Shown: positions 27,074-35,597, counted from the stretch's first letter. The stretch: DNA of 64,000 bases from Lachnospiraceae bacterium (GCA_017480565.1 JAFVAL010000073.1:21585-85584), one strand, 5' to 3'. The notes: generated from the letters alone by a model not told the origin. Numbers and translations: made by a program.

Positions 27074-27994
27074 TTATAATACTATTTGCTTGGAGTCAAA
27101 GAGCTCTTTAATAAACTGCTGATCAAGTTCGGAGAGCGAATATTCTTTTTTGCGGATCAGAACATCTTTATATTTTTTTTGGTTATCCACACATTCCCGC
27201 TGGACGAGTCCATCACGATCAAGCAATTTTTGCGGGATCGGAGAGACCCACATAAATGTTTCCGGGTTTTCGATGAGAACGTCGAACTGACCTCCGCGTT
27301 CAAACAGCAGGATCCGACGCTCAATCTCTTCTTGCATTTCTTCCTTTTTCACGACAGAAAGCGGAAGGGATGGGACGTAAGGATCTCCGTGCACGATTTC
27401 AATCAAGTCATGTAAATCCTTAAATGTGATCTTCGGTTTTGCTGCCAACGCGCATTCCCTGCTCATAATCAGCACATATTTAAACTCTGCAACCACCTCA
27501 TAGGCAAGTCCGTTGTTTTCCAGCATTTCTTTAAAATACTTATCATAGTTTGCAGCATAGCGAATGATCCCCAACCGGTAATCGGAATTAATGATGTTGT
27601 TGATCGCAGTGGAAGAATTGGTTTCCATGTAGAACACTTCCGCAGGACTGGCATCGATGCTTTTTGTAAAACGCGCAAAGGCATCAGAAATATAACTTGC
27701 GCGCGGTACAGAAATAGAAAACCGCTGCTTGACCTGCACACCATTTTTATACATGTGCTCAATGTCATCGATCTGATGGAGCACTTTTTGTGCATAGTGG
27801 ATAAATTCTTCCCCGTCTGGCGTCAGTTTCATTCCACTGAAGGTGCGGTCGAAAATAACGATACCGAGATCTGCTTCCAATTCTTTGATGCATCGACTCA
27901 GATTGGGCTGTGCAATGTAGAGTTGCTTTGCTGCTTTATTGATGGAACCGGCCCGAGCGACCTCCACGGCGTATTTCATGTGCAGAACATTCAT
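27074..27994 (-). CDS. LysR-family transcriptional regulator
   Basis: 306 residues from the ATG at 27994 (minus), with TGAGGA 6 nt upstream. The open frame runs 22 codons farther back, but those codons come from a palindromic element and have no ribosome site. The N-terminal winged helix-turn-helix is clear (MKYAVEVARAGSINKAAKQL then IAQPNLSRCIKELEADLG). The rest is a periplasmic-binding-like effector domain of normal length. It is a DNA-binding regulator of unknown effector. The alcohol dehydrogenase lies downstream on the same strand behind its own terminator and leader, and is a plausible target. Its 5' region contains an array of perfect inverted repeats (28008-28133) lying between an AGGAGG and this start, suggesting the element was inserted between the original ribosome site and the gene. 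Confidence 0.88.
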   Translation of the reverse strand: MNVLHMKYAVEVARAGSINKAAKQLYIAQPNLSRCIKELEADLGIVIFDRTFSGMKLTPDGEEFIHYAQKVLHQIDDIEHMYKNGVQVKQRFSISVPRASYISDAFARFTKSIDASPAEVFYMETNSSTAINNIINSDYRLGIIRYAANYDKYFKEMLENNGLAYEVVAEFKYVLIMSRECALAAKPKITFKDLHDLIEIVHGDPYVPSLPLSVVKKEEMQEEIERRILLFERGGQFDVLIENPETFMWVSPIPQKLLDRDGLVQRECVDNQKKYKDVLIRKKEYSLSELDQQFIKELFDSKQIVL

Positions 27995-28007
27995 GCGAAT
28001 CCTCATT

Positions 28008-28133
28008 CCGGAGCGTCTTACGCGACGGAGCGATGAGAAATTGCGAAGGCAATTTCTCATCTGCCATCAGGTCTATTTGTGACGCTCCGGCACAAATAGA
28101 CAGTGATGAAAAATGCATATCAATGCATTTTTC
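28008..28133. repeat. Array of perfect inverted repeats (multi-hairpin element) upstream of lysR
   Basis: Three perfect hairpins stand in a row: 28032-28044/28049-28061 (13 bp), 28071-28081/28091-28101 (11 bp) and 28108-28118/28123-28133 (11 bp). The 9-nt loop of the second (28082-28090) is exactly complementary to 28008-28016, so a pseudoknot can close the element. The design looks like a folded mobile palindromic repeat or structured leader rather than a single terminator. Confidence 0.75.
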
Positions 28134-28153
28134 ACACTTCCCTCCTAATTCAA

Positions 28154-28177
28154 AGCCGCAGCAAAGAAGCCGCGGCT
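28154..28177 (-). terminator. Possible terminator of trkA-trkH
   Basis: AGCCGC (28154-28159) with GCGGCT (28172-28177), a GC-rich stem about 55 nt after the trkH stop, followed on the minus strand by tttgaatt. The T tract is weak. Confidence 0.4.
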
Positions 28178-28232
28178 AATTTCAGGTTTATAATCCGTAA
28201 TTGGCGAGGCATTTCGAATAAGATGCAACGCC

Positions 28233-29681
28233 CTATGCTCTTCTCCACGTGCTTGGCATGATCAGGAAGAGAAGCGGATAGATCTCCAGTCTTCCTGCCA
28301 GCATATCAAAACTAAGCACCAGCTTGCTAAGCACCGAGAATTCTGAGTAATTACCAACCGGTCCTACCATCCCAAGGCCGGGCCCGATGTTGTTAAACGT
28401 CGCCGCGATGGCAGTGAAGGTCGTGGTCGTGTCAAACCCGTCGGTTGCGACGATCAAAAGGCTGATCACGTAAATGAGTACAAACACAGCCAGATACGCC
28501 AGCGTATTCATCGCAGTCGCATGCTCGACCTTTTTATTGTCCAGGCGGACGTGACGGACCGCGCGAGGCTGAATCATACGGCGAAGTTCCTTGTTCACGG
28601 ACTTGATCAGGATGATCATACGGCTGATCTTGATGCCGCCTCCGGTGGATCCTGCGCAGGCACCGGAGAACATGATGATAACCAAAATGATACGGCTGTA
28701 GGTCGGCCAGAGATTGAAATCTGCGGTGGCGTAACCGGTGGTGGTCATGACGGAGGCGACGCTAAAGAACGCGTCGATGCCCAGTGCGTCATGCCCCAGC
28801 ATTCCTACATGCCAGAGATTGATTAAAATCGTGATGACCGCAAAGAAATACACGGCGGCGTACCACCGGACTTCTTCCATCTTCAGGGCATCCTTGATGC
28901 GCTTTGTAATGACAAGATAGTAGAAGTTGAAGTTGACGCCAAAGAGCATCATGAAGACCGTGGCAACGACTTTGCTGTAATAGCTGTAGCTTGCATAACC
29001 GCTTGCTAAGACGCTGAAACCGCCGGTGCCGGCTGCACCAAAGCTCATGCAGATGGAGGTAAACCAATCCATGCCGCCCGCAAGCAGGAGAATGAAGCAG
29101 AGTACAGTCAGTGCAAGATAAATTCCGTAGAGCCAGATGGCGGTGTCCTGAATCTTTGGAGAAAGCTTATCGACCGAAGGCCCTGGGCTTTCTGCACGCA
29201 TCAGGTAGAGCTTTTGTCCACCTGCGCCTGCCAGTGGCAGAATGGCCATCATAAAGACCAGAACGCCCATTCCGCCGATCCAGTGCGAAAAACTACGCCA
29301 GAAAAGCATACATTTGTCCAGCACTTCTACATTGACTAAGATACTGGCTCCGGTCGTTGTAAAGCCGGAGACCGTCTCAAAAAAGGCATCCACATAGCTT
29401 GGAATCTGCCCGGTGACGGAAAACGGAATCGCACCGACTGCCGAGAGGATGATCCAGCTAAATGCCGTGGTGACAAACCCTTCTTTTGCGTAGAAGGAGG
29501 TGTCCTTCGGCTTCTTTAAAATGATCAAGAAACCGATCAGCGCTTCTACCGCCGCGACAATCAAAAACGCAAGCGCGGACTTTTCTCCATATCCCCAGCC
29601 AACGATAGCCGGAAGCAGCATGAGGCCGGCTTCCACTTCCATCAGGCAGCCAAGGATGTAAATAATCATTGATAGATTCAC
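28233..29681 (-). CDS. trkH: TrkH-type potassium transporter, membrane subunit
   Basis: 482 residues, starting with GTG at 29681 behind GGGAGG (6-nt spacing). It is a multi-pass membrane protein built of four M1-P-M2 repeats. The first filter is in SGFTTTGASIL, and the equivalent loops AAGTGGFSV, MTTTGYATADF and NNIGPGLGMVG supply the other three filter glycines. Length is that of TrkH (about 480), longer than KtrB. It imports potassium, gated by the TrkA ring encoded 14 nt upstream. Both genes start from the consensus promoter at 31108-31136. A second, shorter system (ktrB-ktrA) is divergently encoded next to it, giving the cell two potassium importers side by side. Confidence 0.92.
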   Translation of the reverse strand: MNLSMIIYILGCLMEVEAGLMLLPAIVGWGYGEKSALAFLIVAAVEALIGFLIILKKPKDTSFYAKEGFVTTAFSWIILSAVGAIPFSVTGQIPSYVDAFFETVSGFTTTGASILVNVEVLDKCMLFWRSFSHWIGGMGVLVFMMAILPLAGAGGQKLYLMRAESPGPSVDKLSPKIQDTAIWLYGIYLALTVLCFILLLAGGMDWFTSICMSFGAAGTGGFSVLASGYASYSYYSKVVATVFMMLFGVNFNFYYLVITKRIKDALKMEEVRWYAAVYFFAVITILINLWHVGMLGHDALGIDAFFSVASVMTTTGYATADFNLWPTYSRIILVIIMFSGACAGSTGGGIKISRMIILIKSVNKELRRMIQPRAVRHVRLDNKKVEHATAMNTLAYLAVFVLIYVISLLIVATDGFDTTTTFTAIAATFNNIGPGLGMVGPVGNYSEFSVLSKLVLSFDMLAGRLEIYPLLFLIMPSTWRRA

Positions 29682-29695
29682 ACGTTACCTCCCTG

Positions 29696-31054
29696 TCAGC
29701 TGCGCACGATGTCGCTCAGATCACGAATGCCACGCTGAGTGGTGATGATGACGACGATATCACCAACTTCGATCGTATCCTGGCCGGTTGGCGCGATGAT
29801 CTTGCCGCCGCGGTTGATGGAGCAGACCAAAAGGTTGGACTTTAGATGCAGATTCATGATCGGCTTTCCGGTGATCGGTGAGCCTGGCTGCACGATAAAT
29901 TCCATCGCTTCTACTTTGCCTTCTGCCAGACGGTAGAGGGTCTCCGCACTGTTTCCCTTGGCGTTGCCAAGCGCACGTACATATCGAATGATGGTCTCTG
30001 CCGTGATGTTCTTCGGATGAACCACGGAGCCAAGACTTAACGTATCTAACACTTCTTCGAACTCAATCTTACTGACTTTCGTGAGGACCTTTGCCTTGGA
30101 AATGTGAGCTGCATACAGAGCCAGCATGATGTTGACTTCATCGATGTTGGTCAGGCAGACAAAGGACTCCGTCTTTTGCAGACCTTCTTCCGCAAGAAGC
30201 TGCTTATCTCCACAATCTCCACAGACAATCTCTGCATTTGGCAGGCGATCGGCCAGTTCTTCACATCTTGCGCGCTTCCAGTCAATGATCTTGACGTCGA
30301 CGCCACTTTGCAGGAGCATATAGCTTAAATATTCTGCGGTCGAGCTGCCGCCGGCAATCATAGCAGAGCGGATCGGCCGTTGGCGCATCTTTAACTGATG
30401 CAGCACAGAGGAGAGCTGATTGGTCGGGATGATGACGGAAATGATGTCGCCCGCCGCAAGCTCGGTGTTGCCGTAAGGGATGACGATGGTGCCTTCGCGC
30501 TCGCGGATGCAGACCAGCATGCGGCCATTTAACATGCCGTTGATCTCGATCATGTTCTTACCGATGAGAGGAGAGCCTTCTTCCAGTTTAAAACGAAGCA
30601 TGTTGACATGACTTTTGTCAAAGGTATCGACATCCAGCGCGGAAGGGATGCGCAGCAGACGGTACATATCGGTTGCTGCAGCCATCTCCGGGTTGATGAC
30701 CATGGAAAGACCAAGCTCATCCTTAATAAAATCAATATCTTCATAATAGCCGGGATCGCGTACGCGTGCGATGACATGACACTGTGCGGCCTTTCTCGCA
30801 ACCAGGCAGGAGAGCATGTTGCGCTCGTCATGACCAGTCACGGCGATGAGCAGATCTGCCTGCTCTAAGCCGGCTTCATTCAACACACGGTAGGACGTAC
30901 CGTTACCGTGCACGCCCTGAACATCGAGCGCGCCGACGGCGGCTTCCAGTTTATCGCGGTCGGTATCAATGATGGTGATATCGTGGTTTTCCTGGCGCAG
31001 CTGTTGAGCAAGCGTTGTGCCAACCTTGCCGCAGCCAACAATGATAATATTCAT
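29696..31054 (-). CDS. trkA: TrkA, cytoplasmic NAD-binding regulator of TrkH
   Basis: 452 residues containing two tandem TrkA-N/TrkA-C units, the usual double-length TrkA. The first Rossmann motif is VGCGKVGTTLAQQL at the N-terminus; the second begins near residue 225 (AMIAGGSSTAEYLSYML), with a less canonical glycine motif. It forms a gating ring on TrkH that responds to NAD(H)/ATP-type ligands. It is the first gene of the trkA-trkH operon, 14 nt ahead of trkH, and is transcribed from a perfect consensus promoter divergent to that of the ktrB-ktrA operon. Two other NAD-binding channel-type proteins are in the window (15195 and 17340), but they belong to different families. Confidence 0.93.
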   Translation of the reverse strand: MNIIIVGCGKVGTTLAQQLRQENHDITIIDTDRDKLEAAVGALDVQGVHGNGTSYRVLNEAGLEQADLLIAVTGHDERNMLSCLVARKAAQCHVIARVRDPGYYEDIDFIKDELGLSMVINPEMAAATDMYRLLRIPSALDVDTFDKSHVNMLRFKLEEGSPLIGKNMIEINGMLNGRMLVCIREREGTIVIPYGNTELAAGDIISVIIPTNQLSSVLHQLKMRQRPIRSAMIAGGSSTAEYLSYMLLQSGVDVKIIDWKRARCEELADRLPNAEIVCGDCGDKQLLAEEGLQKTESFVCLTNIDEVNIMLALYAAHISKAKVLTKVSKIEFEEVLDTLSLGSVVHPKNITAETIIRYVRALGNAKGNSAETLYRLAEGKVEAMEFIVQPGSPITGKPIMNLHLKSNLLVCSINRGGKIIAPTGQDTIEVGDIVVIITTQRGIRDLSDIVRS

Positions 31055-31107
31055 AAAAACAAAACTCCCGTTTCTGACTTTGTTTAAGAGACATTCTCAA
31101 CTAAAAC

Positions 31108-31136
31108 ATTATAGAACACACACAAAACGGTGTCAA
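31108..31136 (-). promoter_or_regulatory. Consensus promoter of trkA-trkH
   Basis: On the minus strand TTGACA (31136-31131) and TATAAT (31113-31108) are both perfect and separated by 17 nt. The transcript would start near 31101, about 45 nt before the trkA start. Confidence 0.88.
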
Positions 31137-31162
31137 TGAATCTTCCACTTTGCCGGAGATTG

Positions 31163-31171
31163 TGGTAAAAT
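31163..31171 (+). promoter_or_regulatory. Extended -10 promoter of ktrB-ktrA
   Basis: TGgTAAAAT at 31163-31171 is an extended -10; the -35 is weak. A 6-bp hairpin (31183-31188 with 31195-31200) would lie near the 5' end of the transcript. Confidence 0.55.
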
Positions 31172-31220
31172 AGCCGACATATAGAGCCTCTTTTGGCTCT
31201 GAAAGGTGTGAAAGGCTGAC

Positions 31221-32540
31221 ATGAAACGAAGATTAACTTCTGCTCAGATCATCATTCTGAGTTTCATTTTCTTAATATTGGTCGGAAGCCTCCTGCTCAT
31301 GCTTCCGTTTGCGACGAAGGACGGCAAGGGTGCCAGCTTCCTGGACGCGCTTTTTACCGCGACTTCGGCTTCGTGTGTGACCGGGCTGATTGTGCAGGAT
31401 ACCGCGACGTACTGGAGTGGATTTGGCCATGTGGTGCTGCTAGTTTTGATTCAGATCGGCGGGCTTGGCGTGATCACGATGGCATTTGCGATCTCGGTTG
31501 TCATGGGAAGACGGATCGGGCTGCGTGCCAGAAGTGCGATGCAGGAGGCAATCTCTGCACCGAAGGTCGGAGGTATCGTGAGGCTGATCGGATTCATTTT
31601 GCGGACGACCGCGATGATTGAACTTGGCGGGGCTGTGCTTTTAGCGCCGGCGTTCTGCAAAGATTTCGGATTCTGGCGCGGCCTTTGGTATGCGCTCTTT
31701 CATTCGATCTCTGCGTTTTGCAATGCGGGCTTTGATCTGATGGGCATCAACGCGAAGTTCTCATCGTTGACCGGGTATGCATTTCATCCGCTGGTGATCC
31801 CGGTGATCACAGCGTTAATCATCGTCGGCGGTATCGGCTTCCTGGTCTGGGATGATGTCCGGGCGCACAAGTTCCGCTTGAAAAAGTACCGCATGCAGAG
31901 CAAGGTTGTGCTTCTTACATCGGCGATCTTATTGATCGTACCGGCCGTGCTGTTTTATTTCTTGGAATATCCGGAAGGCTCGGTGATGCAGCGTATTAGC
32001 CTTGCCTGGTTTCAGTCCGTGACCGCTAGAACGGCTGGATTTAACACTGCGGATTTATCGCAAATGAGCGAGGCCGGCCTGGCGTTGATGATTGGGCTGA
32101 TGCTCGTGGGCGGATCCCCGGGTTCGACCGCGGGCGGTATGAAGACCTCGACGCTTGCGGTACTGCTTTCTAACATGCGCTCGGTGTTTAAACGACGTGA
32201 TGATACGCAGTTTTTCGGACGCAGGATTGAGAAGGAGACGGTGCGAAACGCGGCGACCATCGCGACGATGTATGTGGTGTTATTTATGACGGCGGGGTGC
32301 CTGATCAGCCGGATCGAGGGCATCGCTCTGATGACTTGCCTGTTTGAGACGGCTTCGGCGGTCGGTACTGTGGGTGTGACGCTGGGCATCACGACGCAGC
32401 TTGGCACGATCAGTAAGCTGATCATCATTTTCCTGATGTATATGGGACGAGTCGGCGGACTCACCTTGATTTTCGCGACGGTCTCCTCGCAGCAGGGATC
32501 TTTGTCGAAGTATCCGGTGGAGAAGATCACCGTCGGTTAA
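31221..32540 (+). CDS. ktrB: KtrB/TrkH-type potassium transporter (short form)
   Basis: 439 residues, in the KtrB size class. The four pore loops are recognisable: SASCVTGLIV, SAFCNAGFDLMG, TARTAGFNTAD and SAVGTVGVTLG. Together they form the potassium filter of the M1-P-M2 repeat family. Pairs with the 215-aa KtrA encoded 12 nt downstream, which forms the cytoplasmic gating ring. Ktr systems are usually sodium-coupled and respond to osmotic upshift, though this cannot be proven here. It is divergent from trkA-trkH with 166 nt between the start codons, so the two systems share a regulatory region. Confidence 0.9.
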   Translation: MKRRLTSAQIIILSFIFLILVGSLLLMLPFATKDGKGASFLDALFTATSASCVTGLIVQDTATYWSGFGHVVLLVLIQIGGLGVITMAFAISVVMGRRIGLRARSAMQEAISAPKVGGIVRLIGFILRTTAMIELGGAVLLAPAFCKDFGFWRGLWYALFHSISAFCNAGFDLMGINAKFSSLTGYAFHPLVIPVITALIIVGGIGFLVWDDVRAHKFRLKKYRMQSKVVLLTSAILLIVPAVLFYFLEYPEGSVMQRISLAWFQSVTARTAGFNTADLSQMSEAGLALMIGLMLVGGSPGSTAGGMKTSTLAVLLSNMRSVFKRRDDTQFFGRRIEKETVRNAATIATMYVVLFMTAGCLISRIEGIALMTCLFETASAVGTVGVTLGITTQLGTISKLIIIFLMYMGRVGGLTLIFATVSSQQGSLSKYPVEKITVG

Positions 32541-32552
32541 GGAGGAGAAAAC

Positions 32553-33200
32553 ATGAAATCAATTCTTGTGGTTGGACTTGGCCATTTTGGCAGACATATT
32601 GTGAGAAAGCTTTACGAGCTGCAGTGCCAGGTGATGGCTGTGGATGTAGAAGAGGAGAGAGTGAATTCTGTCCTTCCTTATGTAGATAACGCGCAGATCG
32701 GTGACAGCACTAACCTGGATTTCCTCTCTGGCTTAGGGGTGGCCAGCTTTGATACCTGCATCGTTACGATCGGAGATGATTTCCAGGATTCACTTGAGAC
32801 CACGTCTTTGCTAAAGGATCTGGGCGCGAAGCACGTTGTCGCCAGGGCATCTTCGGATATTCAGGAGAAGTTTTTGCTGCGCAACGGTGCGGATGAGGTG
32901 GTCTATCCGGAGAAACAGCTGGCGGCATGGACGTGTATTCGCTGCACGTCGGAGCATGTCTTTGATTACATCGATCTTGGCGGGAATCATTCGATCTTTG
33001 AAGTCTCCGTGCCGAAGGCCTGGGTCGGAAAATCTGTGCTGGAGTTAAATGTCAGACAACAGTACGGACTGAATATTCTGGGCATTCGCAGCAACGGTAG
33101 TCTCAATACCAAGATTGCGCCGGATACCACATTTGAAGATAATACAACGGTTCTGGTGCTTGGTCACCAGAAGATGATCCAGAAGTATTTTAAGATTTGA
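32553..33200 (+). CDS. ktrA: KtrA, potassium channel gating subunit
   Basis: 215 residues: an N-terminal TrkA-N Rossmann domain (VVGLGHFGRHIVRKL, with the DVEEERV acidic end of the NAD-binding beta strand) and a C-terminal TrkA-C domain. This is the single-unit form that assembles as an octameric ring below KtrB, binding ATP/ADP or NAD(H) and controlling transport. AAGGAGGAG lies a few bases upstream of the ATG, and the gene follows ktrB by 12 nt. A strong terminator starts 6 nt after the stop. Confidence 0.93.
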   Translation: MKSILVVGLGHFGRHIVRKLYELQCQVMAVDVEEERVNSVLPYVDNAQIGDSTNLDFLSGLGVASFDTCIVTIGDDFQDSLETTSLLKDLGAKHVVARASSDIQEKFLLRNGADEVVYPEKQLAAWTCIRCTSEHVFDYIDLGGNHSIFEVSVPKAWVGKSVLELNVRQQYGLNILGIRSNGSLNTKIAPDTTFEDNTTVLVLGHQKMIQKYFKI

Positions 33201-33205
33201 TCAGA

Positions 33206-33239
33206 AAAATCCGCGGGATGAAAAATTTCGCGGATTTTC
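33206..33239 (+). terminator. Rho-independent terminator of ktrB-ktrA
   Basis: AAAATCCGCG (33206-33215) pairs perfectly with 33229-33238, ending in TTTT. The GntR promoter begins 3 nt later. Confidence 0.85.
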
Positions 33240-33241
33240 TA

Positions 33242-33281
33242 TTGACAAGACTGTTCATACTGTATATACTCGATATATACA
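33242..33281 (+). promoter_or_regulatory. Promoter and overlapping palindromic operator of the GntR-ABC operon
   Basis: TTGACA (33242-33247) and TATACT (33265-33270) are 17 nt apart. A perfect inverted repeat TGTATATA-N5-TATATACA (33261-33268 and 33274-33281) covers the -10. This is the typical layout of a self-repressing YtrA-type GntR operon. Confidence 0.85.
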
Positions 33282-33316
33282 ACATACACAGTCGACATGT
33301 GGAGGTTCATTTGCAA

Positions 33317-33691
33317 ATGTATCTATTTATTGAGAACAAGAGTGGCTTGCCGATCTACGACCAGATCTACACGCAGATCAAGGACCAGATCATCAGTGGA
33401 ACGCTTGGGGAAGACGAGGCGCTTCCTTCGATCCGCAATCTGGCGAAGGATCTGAAGATCAGTGTGATTACGACCAAGCGGGCGTATGAAGAGCTTGAGA
33501 AGGATGGCTTCATCTATACGGTGCCGGGCAAAGGAAGTTTTGTAGCGGGGAAGAACATGGAACTGATCCGCGAACACAACCTGCGGCAGATGGAAGAGCA
33601 TCTGACAGAAGCGATTCGTCTGGCAAGATCGTGCGGCCTGGGTGAAGAGGAATGTAAGGAGATGCTTCACCTTCTGTGGGAGGAAGCATAA
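33317..33691 (+). CDS. GntR-family regulator, YtrA subfamily
   Basis: 124 residues from ATG 33317; TTG 33311, 5 nt after GGAGG (33301-33305), is an alternative start adding two residues. The longer frame back to 33197 crosses the promoter and the ktrA terminator and is not real. An N-terminal winged helix (GLPIYDQIYTQIKDQIISG, LPSIRNLAKDLKISVITTKR, GKGSFVAG) is followed by only a short helical tail, which marks the YtrA group; these regulators sit first in ABC-transporter operons and repress them. The palindromic operator over its own promoter supports autoregulation. The effector is unknown, often a cell-wall antibiotic or peptide for this family. Confidence 0.9.
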   Translation: MYLFIENKSGLPIYDQIYTQIKDQIISGTLGEDEALPSIRNLAKDLKISVITTKRAYEELEKDGFIYTVPGKGSFVAGKNMELIREHNLRQMEEHLTEAIRLARSCGLGEEECKEMLHLLWEEA

Positions 33692-33723
33692 CTTAAGTTC
33701 CCCGAGTGAGGAGTTGAATCAGT

Positions 33724-34572
33724 ATGGAACAGAATGCAGTTGAGATAACGAATTTGTGCAAAGAATATCCGGGGTTTTTGCTGGATCATGTGAGTTTTCA
33801 GGTGCCCGATGGCTGCATCGTAGGCTTGGTTGGCAAGAACGGTGCGGGCAAGAGCACCACCCTGCGGCTTCTGTTGAATCTTCTGAAGGCAGATGCGGGG
33901 AAAGTCAAGGTCTTTGGCCAGGACATGAAGGCGGCGAATCCGCAGATTTTTGAGGACATCGGTGTGGTTTTGGACCGCGTGGGACTGCCCATGACGTTAA
34001 ATGCCGTGCAGATCGGCAAGGTGATGGCAGAGGCCTACACGCAGTGGGACGCCAGACAGTATGAAGCGTATTTGCGGCAGTTTGAGATTCCGACGAATAA
34101 GAAGTTTATGGATCTTTCGAACGGTACCCAGATGAAACTGGGGCTTGCGATCGCATTTTCCCATAAGGCAAAGCTTCTGGTGCTTGACGAGGCAACGAAC
34201 GGGCTGGATCCGGTGGTACGTGACCAGGTCAATGAGATCCTGATGGATTTTACGAGGGAAGAGCATCATTCGGTTCTGATTTCCTCGCATATTGTGTCGG
34301 ATTTAGAGAAGCTTTGTGATTATATCGCCTTCCTGCACGAGGGAAAGCTGTCTCTTTTTGAGGAGAAGGATGTCCTGGCAAATGAGTACCTTTTGGTGCA
34401 CGGACGTTCAGAACAGATCGATGCAATTCCTGCGGAGGCGGTGCTAAAGAGGAGAGAGACCGGGTACGGAACCGAGGCGGTCGTAAGGCGCGAGAGTGTA
34501 CCGGCAGACTTAAGCGGAGAGCGCGTCGGCATTGAAGAGCTGTTTGTGATCATGGAGGATAAAACGAGATGA
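33724..34572 (+). CDS. ABC transporter ATP-binding protein (YtrB/BcrA type)
   Basis: 282 residues. Walker A is GKNGAGKST, the signature-like segment is LSNGTQMKLGLAIA, which departs from LSGGQ, and Walker B reads LLVLDEATNGLDP. The C-terminal 80 residues are the extension seen in exporter ATPases paired with ABC-2 type permeases. It is co-transcribed with the GntR/YtrA repressor upstream and overlaps the permease gene by 4 nt (ATGA). The pair likely exports or resists a hydrophobic or peptide compound; the substrate is not visible. Confidence 0.9.
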   Translation: MEQNAVEITNLCKEYPGFLLDHVSFQVPDGCIVGLVGKNGAGKSTTLRLLLNLLKADAGKVKVFGQDMKAANPQIFEDIGVVLDRVGLPMTLNAVQIGKVMAEAYTQWDARQYEAYLRQFEIPTNKKFMDLSNGTQMKLGLAIAFSHKAKLLVLDEATNGLDPVVRDQVNEILMDFTREEHHSVLISSHIVSDLEKLCDYIAFLHEGKLSLFEEKDVLANEYLLVHGRSEQIDAIPAEAVLKRRETGYGTEAVVRRESVPADLSGERVGIEELFVIMEDKTR

Positions 34573-35186
34573 AAGCATTGATTCGAAAAGATTTCTATGA
34601 GTCGATCACGGCCTTTCGTATGCTGGTGGTTGTGATCGCCGTGCTGGGAGGCGCATCCATTCTGATCCCAGGCGGCAGAATGTTGATCGCTTATATGGTT
34701 GTTATCGCCTCCAGCCTTACAAGCTCATTGATTCAACAGGAAGAAAGAGAAGGCTGGCAGACCTATGCCGGAGCGCTGCCGGTTGCGAGAAAGACGGTGG
34801 TAGGAGCGAAGTATATATTCTCCCTCGGCCTCGTGGTGCTGGTGTCCGTGCTTGCTATGATTTGCCAGATCGTAGCAGGGCTACGAGAAGGGCTTGCCAT
34901 CATGCCTCTTAGCACTTTGACTCAGTGTTTTGCGATCGGACTGTTGCTTCCTTGCCTGACACTGCCGTTAGCTTATCAGTTTGGCACAGAAAAAGGCAGA
35001 TACATCGGAATGTTTATCATGATTCTCTTTGCGCTTGGCGCGATGAGACTCACGTCACAGGTGAGCGGCAATGTCAATGTCATGTTTGATTATGTGCCTG
35101 CATGGTTGGTCTTGATCGTGGTTGCAGTCTTGTATGTGATTTCGTGGTGGATCAGCGTGAAGATTTATCAGAAGAAAGAGTTTTAG
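34569..35186 (+). CDS. ABC-2 type permease
   Basis: 205 residues with about six hydrophobic segments, the whole length of a small ABC-2 permease. After an N-terminal amphipathic start (MKALIRKDFYES) come paired TM helices, then a cytoplasmic loop with EEREGWQTYAGALPVARK that fits the coupling region contacting the ATPase. The start codon overlaps the ATPase stop by 4 nt, so the two are translated together. This is the membrane half of the GntR-regulated exporter; a bidirectional terminator follows. Confidence 0.85.
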   Translation: MKALIRKDFYESITAFRMLVVVIAVLGGASILIPGGRMLIAYMVVIASSLTSSLIQQEEREGWQTYAGALPVARKTVVGAKYIFSLGLVVLVSVLAMICQIVAGLREGLAIMPLSTLTQCFAIGLLLPCLTLPLAYQFGTEKGRYIGMFIMILFALGAMRLTSQVSGNVNVMFDYVPAWLVLIVVAVLYVISWWISVKIYQKKEF

Positions 35187-35196
35187 ATAAAAAAAA

Positions 35197-35233
35197 GAAC
35201 CGCAGTGGTGGATGTATCACTGCGGTTCACTTT
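35197..35233. terminator. Bidirectional terminator between ABC permease and XRE gene
   Basis: GAACCGCAGTG (35197-35207) pairs perfectly with 35218-35228, with T runs on both strands (ttttt on plus, ttctttttttt on minus). It serves both convergent units. Confidence 0.9.
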
Positions 35234-35245
35234 TTCACACATCTG

Positions 35246-35563
35246 TTAATAACGAATCATCACTTCTATCACGCGATAAAGTTCTTCTTGTTTCTTCTGT
35301 GGTAGGGCAGAAACCTGGTCGATGAGACGAGAGGAGCGTGTCGTGTGTTGTTCTTCTAACACATCACAGAGCACTTCGTCTGCGGATACATGCAAAGCAT
35401 TACAGATTTCTATGAAAGTTTCAAAAGAAGGAGTTTTCTTGCCGCGTTCCAGAATGCTGATATAATTGGCGGAATGTCCGGTCATCTCAGCCAGATCCAA
35501 TTGTCTTAAATGCGCCCGTTTACGCGCAGCACGGATTCTTTTTCCAATAGCATCTGTATTCAT
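35246..35563 (-). CDS. XRE-family (Cro/C1-type HTH) regulator
   Basis: 105 residues. A Cro/C1 helix-turn-helix occupies residues about 7-62 (IRAARKRAHLRQLDLAEMTG, then SANYISILERGKKTPSFET), followed by a short helical tail (about 35 residues) with no ligand domain. AAGGAGA precedes the ATG. This is a small single-domain regulator; no target is obvious. A possible promoter lies directly upstream (35598-35626), and before that a 14-codon ORF with its own strong ribosome site is on the same strand. Confidence 0.88.
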   Translation of the reverse strand: MNTDAIGKRIRAARKRAHLRQLDLAEMTGHSANYISILERGKKTPSFETFIEICNALHVSADEVLCDVLEEQHTTRSSRLIDQVSALPQKKQEELYRVIEVMIRY

Positions 35564-35597
35564 GGCTATCTCTCCTTGGTTGATTACTCACACCTAT

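Noticed and set aside
28072-28136. 20-codon ORF starting GTG after AGGAGG on the minus strand upstream of lysR
   Set aside because: It is made almost entirely of the arms of two perfect hairpins, so coding is probably incidental; the AGGAGG is kept as a hint of insertion.
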